DNA from: CAZNNH01 sp964574335
GTDB lineage: Bacteria > Acidobacteriota > Vicinamibacteria > Fen-336
Direction: 5' to 3'
Length of the DNA: 61,049 nt
Assembly (NCBI GenBank): GCA_964574335.1
Contig: CAZNNH010000018.1
Coordinates: 1 to 61,049 of the forward strand
Shown here: positions 8,006 through 16,189 of the stretch, one piece after another
Position numbering within the stretch: position 1 is the first letter of the stretch
How the letters are laid out: the number at the start of each line of letters is the position of its first letter
Made by a program: the position numbers and the translations under genes
The notes under the pieces: generated by a model
What the model was told of the DNA's origin: nothing
Databases searched by the model: none
What the model saw: the letters and a program-made list of their open reading frames with translations, nothing else

Positions 8006-10852
8006 GTGAGGCAGACGCTGTGCCTGATCCTCTTCCTCTCCGGCGCTTCGGCGCTCCTGTTCGAGACCCTCTTCTTCCGCCAGGCCGGGCTGGCCCTGGG
8101 CAACAGCGTGTGGGCCTCGAGCCTGGTGCTGGCCGCCTTCATGGCGGGTCTGGGCCTCGGCAACCTGGCGATGGCCCGAGTCGGCGACCGTCTCTTCCAA
8201 CCGCTGCGGGCGTACGCGGGCCTCGAGGCCGCCATCGGAACGGCCGGCGTCTGCCTGGTGTTGACGTTCCCTCACGTCACGGGGGCCCTCGGCCACCTGT
8301 TTCGAGAGGTCGGCGAGTCATGGCTGGTCGGTCCGCTCCGCCTTGCAATCGCGTTCGGCCTGATGGTGATTCCCACCACGGCCATGGGAGCCACGCTCCC
8401 GATCCTGGTTCGGGTCATCCGCCCCCAGGAAAGCTGCTACGGCAGGGCGCTGGGACGGCTCTATGGATGGAACACGTTGGGCGCGGTCAGCGGCGTGCTC
8501 GCCGGGGAGATGGTGCTGACGCCTTCTCTGGGCGTTCTCGGGACCGGCCTGGTGGCCGGCGGCCTCAACGGGATCGCCGCGCTCGCCGCCCTCGGCCTGT
8601 CCCGGCGCCAGCCCCGGCCGGCCGCGGCCTCCGGCCCGGCGTGGAACGCGCTCCCAGGGAGGCGGGCCGCCTGTCTGCTGGCCGCCGCCTGCCTGTCGGG
8701 CGCGCTGCTGCTCGGGCTCGAGCTGGTCTGGTTCCGATTTCTTCTGCTCTTCGTTCACGGCACCAGCCTGGCGTTTTGCGTGATGCTTGCCGTGGTCCTG
8801 CTCGGGATTGCGGTCGGAGGGCTTCTGGCCACCGGCTGGCTGCGGCTGGCCCAGCACCGCGAGCGGATGCTCACCCCGCTCGCCCTGTTGGCCGGCTACC
8901 TGGTGGTGCAGACCTACGTGAGCTTCGGACCGATGATGGCCGGGCACATCGGCCGACACCTGGCCGGTGGCTCCATGCGCGAGCTGGGCGTGGTGGCGGC
9001 CTGGCTGATGGCCCCGGTCTGTCTCGTCTCGGGGGTGCTGTTCACGTTGCTCGGCAGCGCTCTCGAGGAGGAGATCGGCGGCGCGGCGGCCACCACCGGG
9101 TGGCTCACCCTGGCCAACACCGTCGGAGCTACCTGCGGCGCCCTGTTGGCCGGCTTCGTGCTGCTGCCCCGGGTGGGCATGGAGGTGTCGTTCTTCGTGT
9201 CGGCCGTGGGCTACGGCGTGGTCGCGTGGCTCACGCTCCCGGCCGGGGGGCGCCGGGGACCCCGCACGAGGAGCGAGGGCTACGCCCTCTTGGCGGCCTT
9301 TGCCGTCTTCGCCACCTTCCTCGGCCTGTTCCCCTTCGGCCTGATGCGGAACGACTACCTGCGTGCCACCGCCCGGCTGTGGTCGGGGGATGGGGCTCGA
9401 ACGGTGGCGGTACGGGAAGGTCTGAACGAGACGATCCTCTACCTGAGAAAGGACCTCTGGGGCGAGCCGCTCTATCACCGGCTGGTCACCAACGTCTACT
9501 CCATGTCGTCGACCCGCCTGCTGGCCCGGCGGTACATGAAGCTCTTCGTCTACTGGCCGCTGGCGCTCCACCCGGACCCCCGTCACGCGCTCTTGATCAG
9601 CTACGGCGTGGGCTGCACGGCCAAGGCGCTCACGGACACCGGGTGGCTCCGGTCGATCGACGTGGTCGACACCTCCAAGGAGATCCTGGAGCTGAGCTCG
9701 GTGGTCTACCCGGCCCGGCTCTCGAACCCGCTCGACGACCCTCGGGTGCGCGTCCACGTCGAGGACGGTCGCTTCTTCCTGCTCGAGAGCGACCGGCGGT
9801 ACGACCTGATCACGGCGGAGCCCCCGCCCCCCAAGAGCTCGGGGATCGTCAACCTGTACTCCAGCGAGTACTTCGCCCTGGTTCACGACCGGCTCGCCGA
9901 GGGCGGGATCGCCACCTACTGGCTACCGGTCAACCAGCTCGAAGCCAGTGAGACCCGGGCCATCATCTCGGCCTTCTGCCACCAGCTCGACGACTGCACC
10001 CTGTGGACCGGCTCCGGACCCGAGTGGATGCTGGCCGGCAGCCGCGGTCACCTCGCGCCGGTGAGCGAGGAGAGCTTCGAGCGGCAGTGGCGCGACCCGA
10101 GGATCCGGGCGGAGCTCGATGCGCTCGGGTTCGAGCAGCCCGAGCAGCTCGGATCGTCGTTCATCGCTGACGCCCCGTTCTTGAAGGAGCTGGTGGCGGG
10201 CCAGCCGCCCCTGACCGATGACTACCCGTACCGGCTTTCGCCGCGCTTCGTGAGGGGCGTCGACGCCCTCTACCCGGCCCTGATGGACGTGGCCCTGGCG
10301 CGCGGCCGATTCGAGTCGAGCGCCACCATCGGCCGACTGTGGCCGGCGGCGAGGCGCCAGCGCTCCGCCGCCCTGTTCGAGGTCCAGGGGATCCTGAACG
10401 ACTACATCTGGACCTCCTATGGCCTGCTCGGCCACGAGCCGGGCCTGGCCGAGCTGTCCAACGTCCTCACCCGGTCCTCTCTGCGGGCCCCGGTGCTCTT
10501 GCTGATGGGAGCCGACGCGGACCGGGAGCGGATTGCAGAGCGGGCCGCCGCCCGAGGAGTCGACGACGCCGAGCTGGAGTACACGCTGGCGGTCGGTTCC
10601 ATGGCGGACCGGGACTATGCCCGCGCCGAGCATCTTCTCTCGAAGGCCGGTGCCGCCGGCTTCCAGAACGACCTCCTGCCCCACTACCGCCTGCTGGCGC
10701 TCTGCCTGGCTGGGGAGGTCGGGCGAGCGCAGGCCCTGGTCGGCGAGCTGGGATCGAGCCTGACCGGCAATGCCCGACAGGCGGCGGCCTGGTCGTGGCT
10801 GGCCGAGGCGTTCGCGCTGACCCGGCCGGGGACACCGGAGGGGCGGTCGTGA
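8006..10852 (+). CDS. Membrane-fused spermidine-synthase-like protein with C-terminal extension
   Basis: 948 residues starting at GTG 8006, which has AGGAG six bases upstream; the start gives MRQTLCLILFLSGASALLFE. The first about 430 residues form a multi-span membrane domain with the family signature GASALLFETLFFRQ and an internally repeated MGATLPIL / SGVLFTLLGS layout. Residues from about 465 form a Rossmann fold of the spermidine-synthase type: LISYGVGCTAKAL as the SAM-type glycine motif, DVVDTSKEIL, HVEDGRFFL, and DLITAEPPPPKSSGIVNLYS in place of the catalytic DxxDP. The Glu at that position and lack of a putrescine pocket make true polyamine synthesis doubtful. The last about 230 residues are helical and repeat-like. 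It is likely a membrane-linked aminopropyl- or methyltransferase-like enzyme of unknown substrate. Confidence 0.8.
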   Translation: MRQTLCLILFLSGASALLFETLFFRQAGLALGNSVWASSLVLAAFMAGLGLGNLAMARVGDRLFQPLRAYAGLEAAIGTAGVCLVLTFPHVTGALGHLFREVGESWLVGPLRLAIAFGLMVIPTTAMGATLPILVRVIRPQESCYGRALGRLYGWNTLGAVSGVLAGEMVLTPSLGVLGTGLVAGGLNGIAALAALGLSRRQPRPAAASGPAWNALPGRRAACLLAAACLSGALLLGLELVWFRFLLLFVHGTSLAFCVMLAVVLLGIAVGGLLATGWLRLAQHRERMLTPLALLAGYLVVQTYVSFGPMMAGHIGRHLAGGSMRELGVVAAWLMAPVCLVSGVLFTLLGSALEEEIGGAAATTGWLTLANTVGATCGALLAGFVLLPRVGMEVSFFVSAVGYGVVAWLTLPAGGRRGPRTRSEGYALLAAFAVFATFLGLFPFGLMRNDYLRATARLWSGDGARTVAVREGLNETILYLRKDLWGEPLYHRLVTNVYSMSSTRLLARRYMKLFVYWPLALHPDPRHALLISYGVGCTAKALTDTGWLRSIDVVDTSKEILELSSVVYPARLSNPLDDPRVRVHVEDGRFFLLESDRRYDLITAEPPPPKSSGIVNLYSSEYFALVHDRLAEGGIATYWLPVNQLEASETRAIISAFCHQLDDCTLWTGSGPEWMLAGSRGHLAPVSEESFERQWRDPRIRAELDALGFEQPEQLGSSFIADAPFLKELVAGQPPLTDDYPYRLSPRFVRGVDALYPALMDVALARGRFESSATIGRLWPAARRQRSAALFEVQGILNDYIWTSYGLLGHEPGLAELSNVLTRSSLRAPVLLLMGADADRERIAERAAARGVDDAELEYTLAVGSMADRDYARAEHLLSKAGAAGFQNDLLPHYRLLALCLAGEVGRAQALVGELGSSLTGNARQAAAWSWLAEAFALTRPGTPEGRS

Positions 10853-11402
10853 GGATCCGAGGTCCAACGCTACCGCTACCAGCGCCCAGCCCGGACTGTT
10901 CACGAAAGGTGGCAGAGGCGGACCTCCGGGTTCGGCATCCTCGAGCTCGACGGGCCGACAGCGACGCCGAACCGCCGGCTCATCCCGAGGCGCTCCGGTC
11001 CGTGTAGAGCTACCCGCGCTTCGGTACAAGTCCTCGAGGGTCTCCCTCGCCGCGTAGTCGAAGATGCCGGCCAGCTTCGACCTGTGGAGGATCTCGAGCT
11101 CGGCGGACTGGGCTTCGTAGGCCCGGCGCACCTTCTTCGGACACGCGTGTGCCTCCGTGGATGGGGTTGATCCGGAAGTCCAGCCAGGGGCAACCTCGGA
11201 AGACAGACCGCTCCGAACCCGGGCACCCGGACGGGGCAGTTGACACCACGGCTCCGGCTGCCTAGGTTGAGGGGCACAGGGACCCCTCGAGCACAGAGCG
11301 GTGGGCCGGACCGCGCGCACGGTCGGGGCGCGGAGCGAGTGGTGGTGTCTCTCGCGGAGGGTGTCCCCCAGGTGGCCGGACACAAAGAGCAAGGAGGATC
11401 CG
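10853..11402. other. Intergenic stretch with a possible decayed ORF
   Basis: 550 bases lie between the fused spermidine-synthase gene and the mechanosensitive channel gene. No intact gene is supported. On the minus strand around 11010-11250 there are short protein-like segments in two different frames (listed separately). The last 20 bases before 11403 carry the strong AAGGAGG ribosome site of the channel gene. I saw no terminator hairpin with a T run. Confidence 0.4.
11010..11250 (-). pseudogene. Frameshifted relic of an unidentified ORF
   Basis: Two adjacent minus-strand frames each show protein-like sequence that would join by a single frameshift near 11150. One frame contains FRGCPWLDFRINPIHGGTR and the next reads KKVRRAYEAQSAELEI, then LHRSKLAGIFDYAARETLED. 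The second segment has the amphipathic, charged composition of real coding sequence rather than the Arg/Pro/Gly-rich look of shadow frames here. I do not recognise the family. No ribosome site or complete frame is present, so it is best read as a broken gene. Confidence 0.3.
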
Positions 11403-12923
11403 ATGCAAGGTTGGATCGAGCAATTGCCGGACCAGCTCACCCGCTGGTTCGGGCCGTATCTCCCCCGTGTCCTGGGTGCCCTCGCGATCCTGGTCGGGGG
11501 CTGGCTGGTGGCCCTGGCCGCAGCGTGGGCGGTTCGCGCGGCGCTCCGCAGGACGACCCTCGACAATCGCCTGGCGCAGTGGATCATGGGGCGGGAGAAG
11601 GCCGACGGGTTCGACGTCGAGCGCTGGGTCGCCAAGGCTGTCTACTACGTGATCCTGCTGTTCACCCTGGTCGGCTTCTTCGGCGCGCTCCACCTCACCG
11701 TGATCAGCCAGCCGCTGACCGCGTTCCTGAACCAGATCTTCGGGTATCTCCCGAGCCTGCTGGGAGCGGCGCTCCTGCTCGGCGTGGCGTGGCTGGTCGC
11801 GATGGTCCTGAAGAGGCTGGTCTCGGGCGCGATGGCGATGGCGAGGCTCGACGAACGGCTCGGTGGCGAGGCGGGCCTCGAGGAGGGCAAGCAGCCCCCC
11901 CTCTCGCGGACCCTGGCCGATGCCGTCTACTGGCTGGTGTTCCTGCTGTTCCTGCCGGCGATCCTCGAGGCCCTCTCGCTCGAGCGAATGCTGCAACCAG
12001 TGCAGGACCTGATCGGGCGGGTCCTCACCTTCCTGCCCAACGTGTTGGCGGCGGTGGCGATCCTGGCCGTCGGCTGGCTGATCGCCCGGATCGTCCAGCG
12101 CATCGTGACCAACCTCCTCGCCGCAACGGGTCTCGATCGTCTCGGCGAGCGGCTAGGGGTGGCGACCGCCCTGGGCGAGCGCAGGCTCTCCGGTCTGGTC
12201 GGGCTGGTCGTCTACGTCCTGATCCTGATCCCGGTCCTGATCTCCGCGCTGAACGCCCTCCGGCTCGACGCCATCACCCAGCCGGCCAGCCGGATGCTGG
12301 CCAAGGTGATGGAGGCGGTTCCCTCGATCTTCGCTGCCGGCCTGCTGCTCGCGCTCGCCTACCTCGCCGGCCAACTGGTGGCCACGCTCGTCACCACCCT
12401 GCTCGAGGGGCTCGGCTTCGACAACGTGCTGCGGCGCCTGGGCCTGGCGGGTGCCGCCGAGAAGGCGGACGGCGCGCGGAGCCCTGCTGCCGTCGTCGGG
12501 TCGCTGGTGCTGGTGGCGGTGATGCTGTTCGCCTCGATCGAGGCGGCCGGGCTCCTGGGGTTCGCCAGCCTCGCGGCGCTCCTGTCGAGCTTCCTCGACT
12601 TCGCCGGCCGGTTGGTCCTGGGCCTGATCGTGTTCGGGGTGGGGCTCTACCTCGCCGCGATCGCGGCGGCCGCCGTGCGCCAGAGCGCGCGCGCTCAGGC
12701 GGGTCCTCTGGCCATCGCCGCGCGCGCCTCGATCATCGTGCTGGCCGGGGCGATCGCGCTGCGCGAGATGGGCTTGGCCAACGAGATCATCGAGCTGGCC
12801 TTCGGACTGCTGCTGGGATCGATTGCGGTGGCTGTGGCCCTGGCGTTCGGCCTCGGGGGCCGCGACCTGGCGGCCCGCCAGATCGAGGGCTGGCTGGCCT
12901 CGATCAAGCCCAAGGACGACTGA
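11403..12923 (+). CDS. CmpX-like mechanosensitive channel protein (conserved TM-helix repeats)
   Basis: 506 residues starting at an ATG with a near-perfect AAGGAGG six bases upstream. The protein is built of repeated membrane units: pairs of helices such as RVLGALAILVGGWLVALAAA, LPSLLGAALLLGVAWLVAMV and FLPNVLAAVAILAVGWLIAR, each followed by a basic helix and a small aliphatic segment. This is the conserved TM-helix repeat pattern of CmpX-type small-conductance mechanosensitive proteins rather than of classical MscS. It ends in FGLGGRDLAARQIEGWLASI, a segment typical of this family. It should sit in the inner membrane and respond to osmotic tension. It stands alone and converges with the hydrolase gene downstream. 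Confidence 0.85.
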   Translation: MQGWIEQLPDQLTRWFGPYLPRVLGALAILVGGWLVALAAAWAVRAALRRTTLDNRLAQWIMGREKADGFDVERWVAKAVYYVILLFTLVGFFGALHLTVISQPLTAFLNQIFGYLPSLLGAALLLGVAWLVAMVLKRLVSGAMAMARLDERLGGEAGLEEGKQPPLSRTLADAVYWLVFLLFLPAILEALSLERMLQPVQDLIGRVLTFLPNVLAAVAILAVGWLIARIVQRIVTNLLAATGLDRLGERLGVATALGERRLSGLVGLVVYVLILIPVLISALNALRLDAITQPASRMLAKVMEAVPSIFAAGLLLALAYLAGQLVATLVTTLLEGLGFDNVLRRLGLAGAAEKADGARSPAAVVGSLVLVAVMLFASIEAAGLLGFASLAALLSSFLDFAGRLVLGLIVFGVGLYLAAIAAAAVRQSARAQAGPLAIAARASIIVLAGAIALREMGLANEIIELAFGLLLGSIAVAVALAFGLGGRDLAARQIEGWLASIKPKDD

Positions 12924-12932
12924 TCCTCACGC

Positions 12933-12973
12933 GAGGCGGCGCGTACGCCAGTCTGGGGCCGACGCGCCGCCTC
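12933..12973. terminator. Perfect 12-bp inverted repeat between convergent genes
   Basis: GAGGCGGCGCGT at 12933-12944 is exactly complementary in inverted order to ACGCGCCGCCTC at 12962-12973, with a 17-base loop. It lies in the 76-base gap between the convergent channel and hydrolase genes, where a bidirectional terminator is expected. No T run follows on either side, so intrinsic termination is not proven. Confidence 0.5.
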
Positions 12974-12999
12974 ACCGCCCAGGTGCCAGGGACAGGTCG

Positions 13000-14520
13000 T
13001 CACTCGGGCAGCGCGAAGGAGAGCTTCATCCCCTTCAGGCACGAGGCGTCTGGCGCCTTCTCGGGATCGGCCAGGAACTGGAGCGCCAGCGAGGCCGGGC
13101 ACTCCCCCGCAAAGGTCGGAGAGTGGGCGAACCCTGGGACTTCGAACAGATGGACGTTGGCCAGAGACCTAGCGACGTCGCGCGCCCAGGCCGGCGGACA
13201 GAGGACATCCATCTCTCCGGCCAGTATGAGCGTCGGCACGTCACCTGTGGCCACCCGTCTTGCGGCGGCGTCCTTCTTCTCGTAGCCCCACGCTTCACAC
13301 TCCCGGAGTAGGCCCGCGGGTCCCCAGGAGGCGGTGGCAACGCCGCGCTCGAAAGCCGGGTAGAGCCCGGCGAAGAGGATGTCGTTCTCGCTGAAGGTGT
13401 AGAAGTCGGCGCACATCGCCGAGGCCCCCAGGCCGAAGCTGAAGTCCCGAGGTGGCGTCAGGCCCCAGGCGAGGTCTCGGAGGAGCTTCTCGTTCCCCTG
13501 CGCCACGCCGTGGATGAGGCCCGGAAGTCTCGGGAGCCACGAGGTCTGCGCCGCCGCCATCAGAAGCACCTCGGCCAGGCGATCACCGTTCAGCACAGCG
13601 TTGACGGTCTCCCCCGAGCGAGGGCTCGTCACCGGGACGGTGACCGGTTTCGCATTGAGCTTCTTGAAGACGGCGTCGAACTCCTCCTCCACCCCAGGAT
13701 ACGCCGTGGCGCACGCGGCATCGGCCGCGCACTGGGCAAAGAGCGCTCGCAGGATCTGGGCCACGTTTCTGGGATTCTCGGCCTGCAGAAGCCGCCGTCC
13801 GAGGGCCGGAACGGAGTCGATCACCACCGCCCTGAGGCGCTGCGGATGATCGCGAAGCAGGTACTGCCCGACGATCGCCCCGGCAGAGGTGCCGTAGACG
13901 TTGAAGCGGTCGACGCCGAGGGCCGTCATGACCATCGCGACATCGTCGGAGATGGCCTTGAAGGTGTAGGCGCGCGTGTCGATCCCTTCCGCGCTCAGTC
14001 GCTTGCGGCACGCCTCGTAGCCATCGCCAACGGACGGCAACGCCGCTCGACCCGAGAGGTCCTGCCCGAGCCGAGCAAGAGCACTGTCCACGACCTCGTC
14101 GCAGAGCAAGGCGGGCTTCGAGAGAGGCAGGCCGCGATTCTCGACGAGAACCACGTCACGCTCGGCTCGCAGCGCCGCGCCGACTGCCGAAGCGACGACC
14201 GGGCCGATGCTGCCGATCGCCGAGGTCCCCGGGCCCGGTGGCGATACGACGAGTGGGTCGGGGCGCTTGGCGTCGCCCAGCGCCGGAAAGATGGCCACGG
14301 CCAGCCGCAGCGTGCGCTGGCCCTGCCGATCGTGGAACTCGGGCACCTCGACCCAGCCGCACTTCACCGTCTCACCATCGATCGCGCCCGGGATCTCGAT
14401 CGGGCAGGGCGCGGGCTGGAAGACGCCGACCTGAGAGACCTCGGCGACGGGCTGCTGAACCCGGAAGCTCGCGGGCAACAGGCACAGCGGAAGAACGGTG
14501 ATCCCCACCAGTACTCTCAT
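13000..14520 (-). CDS. Secreted alpha/beta hydrolase, tripeptidyl-aminopeptidase-like
   Basis: 506 residues from ATG 14520, which has AGGAGG seven bases upstream; the signal peptide is MRVLVGITVLPLCLLPASF. The N-terminal CPIEIPGAIDGETVKCGWVEVP and the line VVSPPGPGTSAIGS are typical of the TAP-like proteases (Streptomyces tripeptidyl aminopeptidase relatives). The nucleophile elbow reads NVYGTSAGAIVGQYLLRDHP, where the family usually has GGSYGG. The late acid region is LILAGEMDVLCPPAWA with Asp, and the His is in VPGFAHSPTF. Three cysteine pairs suggest disulfides, consistent with export. It probably cleaves peptides or esters outside the cytoplasm. It is monocistronic and converges with the channel gene. 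Confidence 0.85.
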   Translation of the reverse strand: MRVLVGITVLPLCLLPASFRVQQPVAEVSQVGVFQPAPCPIEIPGAIDGETVKCGWVEVPEFHDRQGQRTLRLAVAIFPALGDAKRPDPLVVSPPGPGTSAIGSIGPVVASAVGAALRAERDVVLVENRGLPLSKPALLCDEVVDSALARLGQDLSGRAALPSVGDGYEACRKRLSAEGIDTRAYTFKAISDDVAMVMTALGVDRFNVYGTSAGAIVGQYLLRDHPQRLRAVVIDSVPALGRRLLQAENPRNVAQILRALFAQCAADAACATAYPGVEEEFDAVFKKLNAKPVTVPVTSPRSGETVNAVLNGDRLAEVLLMAAAQTSWLPRLPGLIHGVAQGNEKLLRDLAWGLTPPRDFSFGLGASAMCADFYTFSENDILFAGLYPAFERGVATASWGPAGLLRECEAWGYEKKDAAARRVATGDVPTLILAGEMDVLCPPAWARDVARSLANVHLFEVPGFAHSPTFAGECPASLALQFLADPEKAPDASCLKGMKLSFALPE

Positions 14521-14621
14521 GTCTAGCCTCCTGGCCGATCGAGCATCCGGCCGTCCTCCTCCGCCGCGCGTCACTCGGACGCGGCCCGTGATCGCACCGC
14601 CACCGACCAAAGGTACCACCG

Positions 14622-14895
14622 TCCCGAGACGACGGTGCTGTACGAGGTCGTGCGCGACAACCTCGAGACGCTGTACGGGGCGATCGACGACGGAGCGCTT
14701 TCGAGCCGGGCTTTGCCGGGCTGAGGTGCGAGGAGTGCGGGGAGAGCCGGCTGGTGGCGTTCGGTTTCAGGGGGCGGGGCTTCCGCCCGTCGTGTCTGGG
14801 ACGGCGGATGAACGTGACAGCCGCCAACCTGATGGAACGCGTGCTGCCAGCGACCGACCTGCGCCAGTGGGTGTTGACCGTCCGGTCCCCGTGGC
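14622..14895 (+). pseudogene. Decayed IS91-type transposase N-terminus (zinc-binding region)
   Basis: The plus strand carries recognisable pieces of the N-terminal zinc-binding region of IS91-type (Y2, HUH) transposases in two frames. The first piece is TVLYEVVRDNLETLYGAIDD (about 14630-14690). After a frameshift it continues as FEPGFAGLRCEECGESRLVA (from about 14701) and then FRGRGFRPSCLGRRMNV and LPATDLRQWVLTV, matching the family pattern FSCKGRGFCPSCGGRRM...QWVLTLP. One zinc-ligand Cys of that pattern has become Arg (GRGFRPSC). The catalytic tyrosine domain is absent. It is an old, inactive insertion scar; the frameshift and truncation are directly visible. Confidence 0.7.
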
Positions 14896-14933
14896 GGCGG
14901 CGGCGGCCCCAGGACGGCGTGCTGCTCGGGAAG

Positions 14934-14961
14934 CTGACGCGTTTCAGACTGCCCCTATACT
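14934..14961 (+). promoter_or_regulatory. Possible promoter for the SRPBCC gene
   Basis: CTGACG at 14934-14939, 16 bases, then TATACT at 14956-14961. The -10 is a good match for a GC-rich genome and the leader to ATG 15019 would be about 50 bases. An alternative -10, TACCAT at 15006-15011, lies only seven bases before the ATG but has no matching -35. Confidence 0.35.
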
Positions 14962-15018
14962 GCCTACACTCGCCACATCGCCGCGCTTCCCAGCGCGGGG
15001 AACGCTACCATCTCCCCC

Positions 15019-15666
15019 ATGGCAACCGCCCGTGGCGTCATCGAGAGCATCCAGGGGGCGTCCCTGGTCGGATTCCACCTGCTCACCCCGTTCCTGCGCG
15101 GGTGGCGCACGCGCTGGGGGGCGTCTCCCGAGGAGATCGAGGGCCCGTTGCCGGGCGACGAGGTCGTACCCGAGCCTAGGTGGCAGTACACCCATGCCGT
15201 CCCGATCGCGCGCTCGCCGGAGGACGTGTGGCCGTGGCTGGTCCAGATCGGCCAGGGCCGCGGCGGCTTCTACAGCTACGAGGTGCTCGAGAACGTCATC
15301 GGCTGCCGCATCCGCAATGTGGACCGTATCGTGTCGGAGCTCCAGGATCTCGCACCCGGAGACCCCATACGCCTGCACCCCGAGACGCCGGCGCTGGTGG
15401 TGGCTCAGATCGACCCACCACGGTCGCTAGTCCTGGCAGGCGCGCCTGGCCCCGACGCACCGCCCGGGGTCGCAGCCAGCTGGCTCTTCCACATCGCTGC
15501 CGATGCCGCGGGGGCACGTCTCGTCACGCGCTTCCGCGTGGCGCATCCGCCCGACCTCGGCAGCCGGCTCGGCTACGGACCCTGGTTCGTCGAGCCGGTG
15601 AGCTTCGTGATGGAGCGCCGGATGCTCCTGGGCATCAAGGCTCTCGCCGAAGGAGCCACGGCGTAG
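15019..15666 (+). CDS. SRPBCC (START-like) domain protein
   Basis: 215 residues with the pattern of a subgroup of SRPBCC ligand-binding proteins: a short hydrophobic helix at the N-terminus (SLVGFHLLTPFL), then RTRWGASPEEIEGPLPGDE, then the diagnostic SPEDVWPWLVQIGQGRGGFY, followed by VSELQDLAPGDPIRL and a closing RRMLLGIKALAEGA. These proteins fold as a helix-grip with a deep hydrophobic cavity; the ligand is unknown. It is a paralog of the protein at 51354-51992, sharing the same blocks in the same order. No strong ribosome site precedes the ATG. It sits beside the transposase relic. Confidence 0.8.
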   Translation: MATARGVIESIQGASLVGFHLLTPFLRGWRTRWGASPEEIEGPLPGDEVVPEPRWQYTHAVPIARSPEDVWPWLVQIGQGRGGFYSYEVLENVIGCRIRNVDRIVSELQDLAPGDPIRLHPETPALVVAQIDPPRSLVLAGAPGPDAPPGVAASWLFHIAADAAGARLVTRFRVAHPPDLGSRLGYGPWFVEPVSFVMERRMLLGIKALAEGATA

Positions 15667-16189
15667 CCGGTTGGGCCGCAGACTCGTGTCGGAGGGAGAC
15701 ATGGCGACCGCAGTCACGGTCTATGACGCCACCTCGAGCGGTGAGCGTCTGCGTTCGTTCGAGCTGGAGCTGGCCAGCGAGCGCGTCACGGTGCGCCCGC
15801 CGAGGTGGTGGCGGACTCGCAGGATCGTGAGCGCCCGGTCAGGACGGCGCGACCGGGGTGCCGAGCGCGGCGGCCGTCGAGGAGCGAGCGCCGACCTTCG
15901 GCCCGGGCCCTGGGCGCGGGATCTGAGCGGGCCATCGGAGGGTGCCTATGGTTCGTGTCGAAGCAATCGATTGGTGCACCACGTCCCGCCCGCGTAGAGT
16001 GGAGTTGCGAGCGTGGCCAGCGCTGGCGGGTCGCAGTCTTCCACCGGCCTAGCAGCTCTCCCTGAGCCGGTGCTCGGCGTCGTTCGGATCCGCGGGAAAC
16101 GGGTGGACGGCGCGGAACCCGACGGGCGGTCCGTAGCGCCAGCGTCGCGAGGGCCGGACGAGCGCTCCGAGACGACGGGAAGGTGACAA
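15667..16189. other. Intergenic stretch with a broken small ORF
   Basis: 523 bases lie between the SRPBCC gene and the repeat-protein gene. A short ORF beginning at 15701 is probably decayed (listed separately). From about 16000 to 16180 I see no coding pattern; a GGAAGGTGACAA ribosome-site region precedes ATG 16190. No terminator was evident. Confidence 0.4.
15701..15990 (+). pseudogene. Broken small ORF of a WGR-associated-type family
   Basis: ATG 15701 opens MATAVTVYDATSSGERLRSF followed by ELELASERVTVR, which matches the start of a common small protein family (about 100 residues) that usually continues ELIRARVxxEV. Here the frame instead runs into PRWWRTRRIV. The expected later sequence appears one frame away as AEVVADSQDRERPV, in the position of the usual EV..YNA.RP. 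The simplest reading is an internal deletion of a few codons plus a frameshift at about 15800. A GGAGGGAGAC ribosome site lies just before the ATG. The family has been seen next to WGR-domain genes, but none is visible here. Confidence 0.45.

Larger units (their letters stand above)
14521..15018. other. Intergenic stretch holding a transposase relic
   Basis: 498 bases lie between the divergent starts of the TAP-like hydrolase and the SRPBCC gene. The central part is a decayed IS91-type transposase (listed separately) and the last 90 bases contain promoter-like elements for the SRPBCC gene. No intact gene is supported. Confidence 0.5.

Noticed and set aside
14622..14895. An intact insertion sequence at the transposase relic
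   Set aside because: The frame is shifted, the catalytic domain is missing, a zinc-ligand Cys is replaced and no flanking ends were seen.
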